Shown here: positions 9,733 through 17,388 of the stretch, in pieces
Numbering within the stretch: position 1 is the first letter of the stretch
Layout of the letters: every line of letters begins with the position of its first letter
From: Pelargonium nanum
Taxonomy: Eukaryota > Streptophyta > Magnoliopsida > Geraniales > Geraniaceae
Assembly (NCBI GenBank): GCA_036897485.1
Contig: JAYMTF010001887.1
Location: 1 to 20,808, forward strand
Reading direction: 5' to 3'
DNA length: 20,808 nt
Position numbers and translations under genes: made by a program
Notes under the pieces: model-generated
What the model saw: only the letters and a program-made list of their open reading frames with translations
Database searches by the model: none
Told to the model about the DNA's origin: nothing

Positions 9733-12700
9733 CTAGTGGTGATGATCCTGCATATAGCGTAAGCCACAATACTTGCACACAGCTGGTTCCTTAAGATCCA
9801 GACATATGTACTCGATTGGGTGCCCGAGTGCAGGATTATTGTCTGAAATATCACATACCAAATAAATATTAACTATGAGCATCAAATTGAAGACCCGAAA
9901 GTGAAACCATTTCTAAAGTAGAGAGTGTTGAAGTAACAACTTCACAATTACATGGCATCATGGATGTAAGCAAAGAAGAGTAACAATAATTAAACTAACC
10001 TCCTTCACAAGCAACAATCCTTCCTTCCACTACGATAGGGGGAACTTCACTGATCAACTCCATCGGGGATTTCTTATCTGCAGCCTAAGAATAAAATCAT
10101 GAAGCAAAGTTTAATATTTCACATCTCTTCTGTTTACAGAGATATCTGTCAAATGAGAATGAATGTAACACAGGAAATTGAATCATAGATAAAAAGATTT
10201 AAGCAAGCAGTGTCATATCAGGAAACTGATGCAATCAAAACAGAGTTGCAACGACTAAATACCAGTACAAATTTATCTAACTTTCAGCACAATCATTTAT
10301 GAGCAGAACGAATCAGTCAAAATTTTGATCGCCCAGACTTCAAAAACATAAAATGTTACACCATGTGTTTCTGCATACTTAGACCGTGCTATGTTGATGT
10401 CTTTTTAATGCTTTAGTGCACTTAAAAAACAATAGGAAATTAAAAAGAAAGTGACCATGAAACCAAGCTTTTTTGTCTAGTAAATTTAAATCCATCGTAT
10501 AGGTTGATAAGGGTATTTTATACCATATTGTACATGACTTAATTGCATCCTTTTCTCTTAATTGTCATCTTGTTTATGCCATTTTTATGTTAGGCTATCA
10601 CTTTCATTAGATTTGAAGTGCTTTTAGTGTTTTCTAGCTATTTATAATCTATGTTGGGTCAAACAGATCAAAAGGGTTAAGTCTTGGAACCAAAACAGTG
10701 GACAGCAGCTCGGGAAAAACGACCATAGCAAACCCACTGCCGTGGGAATTCTGCCACAAGCGTGTGGCCAGCCCAAGTCAGCAACACACAGGCGTGGGAC
10801 TTCTGCCACGGCCGAGGGTCTACCCTGTTAAAAAATTAGGCTGTTTTCCTATTTCGTTTTGTCTGGCGATTAGTTAGTTTGGGTATAGATTGAAACCTAA
10901 TCAGCTGCAAACAGGATACAGAGTATATTACGTATATTTTAGCATAGGTTGAAGAACATGAGCATCGTTCGGTTAAAAAATCACGATTGTTCAACATTCG
11001 ACAATTATTTATAGCATATTTCTACATTATTAATTATGCAATTGATTTTCTCTCATGCTTTGTGTTTAAACCTTATGAGTAGCTAAACCTCAATCTAGGG
11101 GTTGGGACGTAGCTAGTGTATGTATGGACTAATAATGTATGATTGATTTCCTTGAACATATTTATGGATTTTATCGTTAATTCTTGTTAGGATTTTATCA
11201 TCCTTAACATGATATTAGGGTTTGTGATTGCATCGGGAGGTGAATCATACTTCCCTGAATTGAACCATAAAACATGATATGCATAATAGGGATATTTGCT
11301 TTAATTGAGATGAAACATATAATTTAAGCTCTGTTGCTTTGATATATTAATTACTTATTCATGGGAATAGCTTGTATGATCATAGTTGACACTTGTAGGA
11401 CGCTAGGGATAACACTTGCATATTTTTGGAAATTACTTGTACTATACCCCACTAGTGAAACCCTGAACCCTAGGCTTTCATCATACATCCATTCTCTGAG
11501 TTACTTGACTTTTCATAAGAAGTTTAATCAATTCAACTCTCATTAAATTCATTAATCCAAATATTAGTCACGACTTAAACTAGTGTCCAGTGGGTAGACA
11601 TCCTTCTTGTCGAAATCATACCTACAAAAGCCACTAGCTTTGATAGGAAAATCATTTTATCATCTAACCACACAAGCCCACATAAGAGGATCATTCATCT
11701 ATCAAAGATGGCAAACCAAAAAATAGTCTTCACTTAGAAAGTAATAAGAACACAAACAAATAGTTTTGAATCATTTGTTATGAAACATCAAACATATTAA
11801 GAGGATGGAGCCACTAAAATGTTATGACAAATGAAACATGAGAAACACACTGATGAGTCATTAGATCCCTCAAAACCCCATTCTTTTAAGTTTCAACATC
11901 AACACCATCATACTATTCTAATAATTTCATAACAAAGAATCGTCAAATCAAATCAACAAACAACTTTCGACGAGTGCTGGTTACTTACTACTTTGTTTAA
12001 GACTACGATCTATCATACAACTTTTCACTGAGTGTAATTTTTTCCCCAAATGGATGGGTGCAACAGACCTAACCTAAGGTGAGGAATAAAGAGTGGATGG
12101 ACTGTAGTTTTGATTGATTCTTCTTTGTTTCAAAACGATGAGGCAGTGTGTCATTTATCATGTGCACAGAACATAAGGGAAGATTTGTGCAGATTAGTTA
12201 GCTAGAAACTACGAGGGCCCAGAATCTACAACTCTTATAAATCACTTAGCAACCAACTTCCTCCAAGGTAAATAAGCTGCAAGGCTTATAAAGAATTGAT
12301 TTTGAGCAGTGAGCAGGGACCCAATAGCTCTGTTCCTTCCTGCAGCTATATTGTACCAACTTTGGCAGAGTTATTGTTATTCTCCATTGAACTTACAACC
12401 CATTTCATTAAGGAAACCTTATATCATAGTAGACAACCATCTTGACTTATAGAATATCTCTTCACAATATATCCTATAGCTGGGAGAAGATATATTTTAT
12501 CAGCCTAATCAGTCCACCTAATTTTGATTTCTTAAGGATGAACATCCTAGTTTCATAGGATAATTCTCGCCACAAATTCATAAATCATTGCTCAAGAGAT
12601 TATAGGTTCAAGCATTTAATCTATTAATGTAAACCATGAGCGGTAAAACCCAACATATATGTAAGTTCCCACTCCTTAGAAATTAGTTAAAACAAGGTAG

Positions 12701-13142
12701 TGAAAGCCAATATCGCCCAGAAAACCAAAACTCCCATATGGCAGAATTTATATCCAGCTTTCTATGTTCACATACAAAAGACAACCAATTTTACATTGCA
12801 TCGAAAATGAAAAAAAAAAAAAAAACACAGCACACAAGTTCGTATCTATATCTTAATCCATCGAGAGCGCCTAAAGCATATTCGATCTAGAATTTGTGCA
12901 ACAAAAGTCCAAACCCTTAATACATGGAGAAAAATAGATTTGAGGTTTAAAGTAAAAACAATAATAATGAGCAGAATAGAAAAATCATAGCGGACTTGAT
13001 TGCAGGGTTATGAATATAATTAGGTTACCTGCATCCATTTGGCAGTGTGATTGCTAAGTTGGGTGGAAACCTGGCTGAAATTTCTGGTAGAAGTTGTGAC
13101 GTTCGACGATCTGATTAGGGTTTTCATCAAACTCCACGCCAT
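9733..13142 (-). CDS. NDUFS6: NDUFS6-type zinc-finger subunit of mitochondrial complex I
   Basis: Three exons on the minus strand: 13142-13029, 10084-10000, 9842-9733 (stop TAG), 309 nt, 102 residues; introns are GT-AG in phases 0 and 1. The protein is the NADH:ubiquinone oxidoreductase iron-sulfur protein 6 (13-kDa) subunit, a zinc-binding accessory subunit of the matrix arm. Residues 1-38 contain no Asp or Glu, have Arg11 and Arg20, and read RNFSQ, as in a mitochondrial presequence. The C-terminal zf-CHCC domain runs from SPMELI through GRIVACEGDNNPALGHPIEY to CKYCGLRYMQDHHH. Likely zinc ligands are Cys64, His74, Cys89 and Cys92. The length matches plant homologues of about 110 residues. 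The first intron (13028-10085, about 2.9 kb) is unusually long for so small a gene and holds an LTR-like sequence. Convergent with ATAD3. Confidence 0.95.
10500..11550 (+). mobile_element. LTR-like retrotransposon sequence inside NDUFS6 intron 1
   Basis: Begins near TTGATAAGGGTATTTTATACC and carries ATTAGATTT, GAAGTGCTTTTAGTG and TTTTCTAGC (10605-10645). A GC-rich CCGTGGG...CACGGCC block follows (10735-10820), then TTTTCCTATTTCG (10847-10859), and an ATCTAGGGGTTGGGACGTAGC block near 11093. The 1-960 sequence has the same landmarks in the same order, reversed. No gag-pol coding is seen, so this is probably a solo LTR or LTR remnant. It is antisense to the host gene. Exact ends are uncertain. 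Confidence 0.55.
11551..13028 (-). other. Remainder of NDUFS6 intron 1, nothing recognised
   Basis: AT-rich intron sequence between the LTR-like insertion and the exon 1 donor at 13028. It contains a 17-nt A-run near 12810. I see no gene, RNA or bounded element. Confidence 0.6.
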
Positions 13143-13194
13143 TGCTTCAGAGCTTCAGAGAGAACGTTGAGAGAAGACGGATTGAAGAACCAGC

Positions 13195-13215
13195 GAGAGA
13201 GAGAGAGAGAGAGAG
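13195..13215. repeat. (GA)10 microsatellite in the NDUFS6 5' leader
   Basis: Ten GA units plus one G on the plus strand, that is CT repeats on the coding strand, 53 bp upstream of the NDUFS6 ATG. Pyrimidine-rich leaders are common in plant genes. Confidence 0.85.
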
Positions 13216-13257
13216 TGAATATTGGTGGTGGGGAAGGGGAGAGGGGGATTCTATAGT

Positions 13258-13300
13258 TGGGCTTCTCCGTCCTAAGGCCCATTCTGTGTATTCCTGGGCC
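13258..13300 (-). promoter_or_regulatory. Cluster of three site II elements in the NDUFS6 promoter
   Basis: TGGGCT at 13258-13263 (plus), GGCCCA at 13276-13281 (TGGGCC on the gene's strand) and TGGGCC at 13295-13300 (plus). TGGGCC/T site II elements, bound by TCP factors, are a known hallmark of plant nuclear genes for respiratory-chain proteins. They lie 116-160 bp upstream of the ATG, the usual position. Spacing and repetition make chance unlikely. Confidence 0.65.
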
Positions 13301-13315
13301 TGCCTTTTGCTTCCC

Positions 13316-13770
13316 ACACTAATTTCAAAACATAATTTGATAATAATAAAAGGGTATCCGAAATTTGGGTCATGATTTATTAGCTGAGACTATAAGCTAA
13401 GATATAAGATAAAAGGATCCGGACCACCAATTCATTGTGGCAGACATGAGTCGATGAAGTGTCAACGCCTCATTGGCATGAATTAATTGTCTCAACCAAT
13501 AAATCATGATTGAGATTTTTTTTTCTAATAAAAAAATCAATTTCACATAAAATCTGAATTGTAAGCAGTATTCATTCCGTTGCTCTAAATTATTTTCCAA
13601 ATCATCTAGGTGTTCGCACTTTCAAAATATTAAATCGTAAGTAAATTTTTAACACAATATATCATTGAACTCATCACAAGAATATGTTCTCTTCAGCTTC
13701 CAGATGTTTAGCATAAATTAGTAATTGACATTCTTATCAGTGATGTGCAGATTGCCTTTATTAGAGGTAT
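13316..13770. other. Spacer upstream of NDUFS6, nothing recognised
   Basis: AT-rich, without coding signal or recognisable element. Short reading frames on both strands have no domain features. Confidence 0.5.
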
Positions 13771-13923
13771 CCAAATATTTTTTTTTCATCGGCAAGCGGT
13801 ACTTTGTATATTAATTCAAAGGAAACACAAAGCACAAGTGAAAGGAGCATTAAATAGCTCCAATAAAATGTGAGAGAATACAATAGTGAAACCATGCCCA
13901 AATTGAAAATACCAAATTTTTTT
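13771..13923 (-). mobile_element. LINE 3' tail fragment with probable 12-bp target-site duplication
   Basis: On the minus strand the piece ends GAATTAATATACAAAG, TACCGCTTGCCGATG, then a run of As (13786-13778). This is a typical 3' end of plant LINEs, recognised from memory. Flanks CCAAATATTTTT (13771-13782) and CCAAATTTTTTT (13912-13923) match at 11 of 12 positions and bracket about 129 bp, a plausible target-site duplication for a severely 5'-truncated insertion. Its tail differs from that of the large LINE at 17345, so it comes from another family. Confidence 0.55.
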
Positions 13924-14480
13924 ATGGTAAGTGAGTGAAAATGTGAGACCCAATACAGATCATTAATGAGAATCAGCCTCAAGTTTGAATAACACTCCAA
14001 CCGCCATTAATAGGGACGAGAATCATGAGGTTCCCTATGCCAAAATCCATGAATGCATCATTGGAGATATCGAGATGCTAAGTTGAAAGCCGAACAGTCA
14101 TAATGGACTAGCCGGAAAGATGCCGGATGACCGCCGGCGGTTGAGGAACATTGAGGTGAAATCTAGGCGTCGGTGGAGATGAACACTGATTTGATATTGA
14201 AAAAATGCAGGTGATGATGAACCGACGCCGATGAACGCCGATTTGAAACTCGAAACATCTAAAAAAATTGGCAACAAAGACCTTGTAGAAAGACTGGCGG
14301 TTGAAACATCTGAGACCTTGAAGAAGACGGTTGTTGAAGCTTGAAAACGACGGGCTGTTGAAGCTTGAAGAAGACGGGCTGTTGAAGCCATAACGAAACT
14401 TGAGACTTGGTGTCCTTATCGCCAATAAGATCATTCGTGAGGTGAGAAGAAAAGTCATTCACTTCATTCACAACTAAAAT
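13924..14480 (-). other. GC-richer patch with decayed reading frame, origin unknown
   Basis: 14100-14400 is richer in GC than its surroundings. On the minus strand a frame starting at 14458 is open to 14108 and continues, broken by a TAG at 14108-14110 and another TAG just downstream, to a final TGA near 13988. It includes a Ser/Phe/Asn-rich section and ends DISNDAFMDFGIGNLM then GGWSVIQT. I recognise no family. It may be the end of an old mobile-element ORF or a gene fragment. Nothing suggests an active gene. Confidence 0.35.
14317..14388. repeat. Three 24-bp tandem repeats
   Basis: Three copies with a 24-bp period, sharing GACGG and TGTTGAAGC cores (TGTTGAAGC at 14332, 14356 and 14380). 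The period equals eight codons, so the decayed reading frames through it show repeated peptide units. Confidence 0.8.
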
Positions 14481-14589
14481 CTGAATATTGTTGTTAGAGA
14501 AATGAAAAACTCTTTAATCTATAGTTCTCTCATATTATACTTTTGGAAATTCTTGCTTTATTGATCATTCCCTCTTTAATATTGGGTTT

Positions 14590-15020
14590 GGTACAAATTA
14601 GAGAATGCGGATTCAAAATTGGTTGTGTGCTTCTATATTCATTCTTGCCAATGGCTCTCCAAAACTAATGACTTCTCAATCAGTTAGAGCATCAAACAAG
14701 GCTTCATACCTTCTCTATTTCTCTTCATCTTAGTTGTTGAAAGCCTTCACTAATTGATTGAGAAAGGCATCAGACTTAAATTATTGAAGGGCATTCAACT
14801 TGGAAACTCCTGGTTAGTATGATACCTTCAATTTACACATGAAACTATATATTCTCTTTCTAGAGGCCACCTTCCTAGGTATCTCAAATGTCAAGCTTCT
14901 ACTTCATAACTTTGAGCTTGCCTCAAGATTGAAAATCAAATTTAATGAGTCCAAACTTTTCTATTTAGGATCTGATAACAATCTTTACAGCTATTTGTCT
15001 AGTTCTATTGTATGTCAGCA
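14590..15020 (+). pseudogene. Decayed LINE reverse-transcriptase fragment
   Basis: Translation across frames gives the end of the catalytic part of a plant non-LTR reverse transcriptase. ILANGSP is encoded at 14641. QGFIPSLFLFILVVESLH at 14697 corresponds to the QGDPLSPFLF motif, then LLKGIQLGNS, then LQFTHET at 14826-14846 where the catalytic F/YADDT motif belongs. After a +1 shift come LEATFLG, VKLLLHNFELASRLKIKFN and SKLFYLGSD (14860 onward). TAG, TAA and TGA stops and the shift break it, and the catalytic Asp pair is replaced by His-Glu. It is dead. No poly(A) tail or duplication was found for it. Its orientation is opposite to the other LINE pieces nearby. Confidence 0.7.
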
Positions 15021-15559
15021 TGTCAACCCGACAACCCGCAGCTATGCATCCTGGCCTTCAAACTGTGTCGGTATTTTTTGCTTGTTCTAGTGTATTTTTA
15101 CTTCTTTCTCTGGTTTTTTGTGCTTGCCTTCTCTAGCACATTGTTGCTCTTTGGGTGTTTGTACTTCAAAGGCATGCATTTCTATCTCAGAAATGTTTTC
15201 ATTATAAACATACGTGTGAGAGGTTATCGCGTTTTTGTGCTTGCCGAAAACCCGTTAGCTTAGATTACTTGCTGTACTTATTAAGATAATTAAATCACAA
15301 ACTTAAGTTAAAAGAACATGTCCAATGAACAAAACACAGTCAAGAACATGCTAATAATAATCATCCTACTTTTCTTGCCATTATACTATCAAATTTCTTT
15401 TTTTTTTTTTTGGGAGAATATCACCAATCCTTTTGTGCTTCTTTTTACTCGAAGAAAAAAAAACAATCAGCTAATGCATTAAGAGGATACAACAAAAAGA
15501 CCATCAGCAGTGACTACCTAATATTGTAAAACAAAATTTGTTCCCTTACATAAACTACT
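15021..15559. other. AT-rich spacer, includes probable 3' UTR of the C11orf98-like gene
   Basis: No coding signal recognised. A T-run of about 14 lies near 15397-15410 but has no matching flanks, so I do not call it a retroposon tail. The part next to 15559 follows the stop codon of the minus-strand gene. Confidence 0.5.
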
Positions 15560-16952
15560 CTACTCCACCATGGAGTCAACAGAGACTGCAGCAGCTGGCT
15601 TTCCATTTTTCTTCTTCTTACCTGTGAAACACATGTAGACATAGATAAGATTTGACAGAAACTAAAGAAATTGGCAATGTCAACTTTGTGAAGCATTGGG
15701 TGAGAAAGGAGAACTTACCCTTGTTCTTTAATTGTTTAAGCTTCAAACCCTTCTTTACATTAAACTTTTTTGGAGTTTTATCCTGAGATGTACCTGCTTC
15801 CAATACATAAAATTGCATCAGTATTAGATTGACAGGTTTGGTCGATTGCTACTAAATTTGGTGAAAAACTAGTTTGATCCTAATGAACCCTAACTCCCTA
15901 AAAACCAGATTGAACAGAAATTTTAAAGTAAATCTCAGCTGAGGCAAAGGCCTCCTCATAGCCGAGTATTTCCTATACTAAAAGAAAATGTTCTTCATAA
16001 CTGTCGGCCACCAGAGGTGACTGACTACGGGTACAATAGCAATTAGCAATCAACCGATAGAACTGTCTTTTCTAATCTTCCGTGATAGCAGTGGCAACCA
16101 GACATTGGTATAGAAGTAGCTACCGAAGGCTCAACACTTGAGGTTCTACCGTCTACGATGTGATTTGTGTTGCGCCACACGCCTCGGCTAATGGCGCAAG
16201 AAAGGTGCGCCTTTCTGAAAGCACCGCGCCACGAGTAGCCCATGGCGAGAACCGTGTGCCACGCCGCGCCTTGCGCCATGGCGCGCCATAGTGCGTCATT
16301 CATAACTATGGTTCTACTATGTGGAAAAATGCACTACTTTGTCAAGGTTTCTAATGTTTTTATCAGATAAACCTCAATTTGACCCTAACAAAAAACACTC
16401 CATGAACGAGCTATCTACACACAAGTTAGGAAAATTAAACCTAATAATCTCTGTCAAGCAAGAACAAGTCCAAAAGTTTTACAAACAAAATACTTTCAAA
16501 TCCCAAAACCTTCAAGCTACTTTACAAGAAAGGTATTCAAAGTGAGACACAAATCTCATGCACAGCACAACTAAAAACTAATCAATTAACAGCTTAATAG
16601 GTATCTTTGAACTGATTTATATTAGAAAACTACCTTCAGCTACAGCCATCTCGACGTCTTCCATGGTGATGAGACCCTTGTCGACAGCGTCCTTCTGATC
16701 CTGCAATCGTAATCAAACACAGTATGAGCTCTGGATTTGACAATTTATGGAGATGTGTGTATATATATAGAGAGAGAGATAGTATAATACCCTGCGCCAT
16801 TTCTTGAAGAGCTTGCGCTTGCGCTTGCCGGAGATGGACTGGGGTTGAGGCTTAATCTTGAGCTTTCCGGTAATAGGGTCACCGTGCACAGCTCTCTTCT
16901 TCTCTGCAATGGCAGCTCTCCTCCTCTTCTGCACTACGTTGAATTTCGCCAT
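15560..16952 (-). CDS. Small basic protein, C11orf98-like family
   Basis: Four exons on the minus strand: 16952-16791, 16700-16634, 15793-15719, 15621-15560 (stop TAG), 366 nt, 121 residues; introns are GT-AG in phases 0, 1 and 1. The product is very basic: MAKFNVVQKRRRAAIAEKKR at the start, SGKRKRKLFKKWRR at 41-54, an acidic GLITMEDVEMAVAEG patch, then Lys-rich KKFNVKKGLKLKQLKNKGKK and a C-terminus SVDSMVE. The SGK-[KR]-R-KL core and overall layout resemble the animal C11orf98 protein and its plant homologues. Function is not established; the Lys/Arg-rich composition and a promoter with telo-box and site II elements would suit a nucleolar or ribosome-biogenesis role, which is inference. An in-frame GTG two bases before ATG is not needed as start. 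Confidence 0.85.
16142..16317. mobile_element. GC-rich palindromic insertion in intron 2 of the C11orf98-like gene, 8-bp direct repeats
   Basis: The 160 bp at 16150-16309 are far more GC-rich than the surrounding intron and are bounded by GGTTCTAC at 16142-16149 and 16310-16317. An 8-bp duplication is the size left by hAT elements, but I cannot see matching terminal inverted repeats. Inside are a perfect 12-bp palindrome GCGCCATGGCGC (16273-16284), an overlapping GGCGCGCC, and a hairpin-like GGTGCGCCTTTC/GAAAGCACC near 16204-16226. Open frames across it have no recognisable domain. Confidence 0.5.
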
Positions 16953-16968
16953 CACTTTCTGAGTCTAC

Positions 16969-17078
16969 AAACCCTAATCTCTCTTTTTTCTTCTTATTAT
17001 ATCGATTTGTAAATACTGGGCTGAGCCTGAGCCCATGTCACATTGCTTTGGGTTTGTCTCACTCCTGGCCTTAGCCCA
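16969..17078 (-). promoter_or_regulatory. Telo-box and three site II elements upstream of the C11orf98-like gene
   Basis: A telo-box AAACCCTAA sits at 16969-16977, 17 bp before the start codon. Site II elements follow: TGGGCT at 17017-17022 (plus), AGCCCA at 17030-17035 and AGCCCA at 17073-17078 (TGGGCT on the gene's strand). The pair telo-box plus site II is known from plant ribosomal-protein and other growth-linked genes. Confidence 0.6.
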
Positions 17079-17331
17079 ACTTTCCTAGACTTCTATGTAT
17101 GTTTTAATTCAAGTATTTGATTTTGGAATCATAATCCAAAATTTGACCAAAACGAGAAGATCATACTTATATTAATATATTGAAGGGTATATAAAAGGAT
17201 TAATCACGAATTTTAGCTCAATACACAATTTGATTAAAGAAACTTAAAACAAAAATTAGTACATAAACTAGCATGGGATTCCGAGCGAGGTAAATAATAT
17301 GTAAAAATCAGTAAAAAAAACTCGAAAAAAA
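17079..17331. other. AT-rich spacer between promoter and LINE
   Basis: No gene or bounded repeat seen. It ends at the target-site duplication of the LINE. Confidence 0.5.
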
Positions 17332-17347
17332 TGTATACATTTGATTT
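17332..17347. repeat. Target-site duplication, 3' side of the LINE
   Basis: TGTATACATTTGATTT matches the copy at 20748-20763 at 15 of 16 positions. It overlaps the start of the T-run that is the element's poly(A) tail on the minus strand (17353-17345). Confidence 0.75.
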
Positions 17348-17388
17348 TTTTTTGGTACAACGAAAAACAAAAACGAGACTAACGACCG

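Noticed and set aside
10498-10950. TAGGT at about 10499 and 10944 as a 5-bp target-site duplication for a 440-bp LTR
   Set aside because: A 5-mer match is weak, and the LTR-like landmarks continue well past 10950 to about 11500.
12808-12826. A-run as tail of a plus-strand retroposon in the NDUFS6 intron
   Set aside because: No matching target-site duplication or recognisable element upstream.
14213-14312. Possible box C/D snoRNA (GTGATGATGA ... CTGA)
   Set aside because: Boxes are about 95 nt apart with no terminal stem and no clear inner boxes; they occur in a decayed reading frame.
15395-15412. Long T-run as poly(A) tail of another minus-strand retroposon
   Set aside because: No flanking direct repeat and no LINE or gene sequence next to it.
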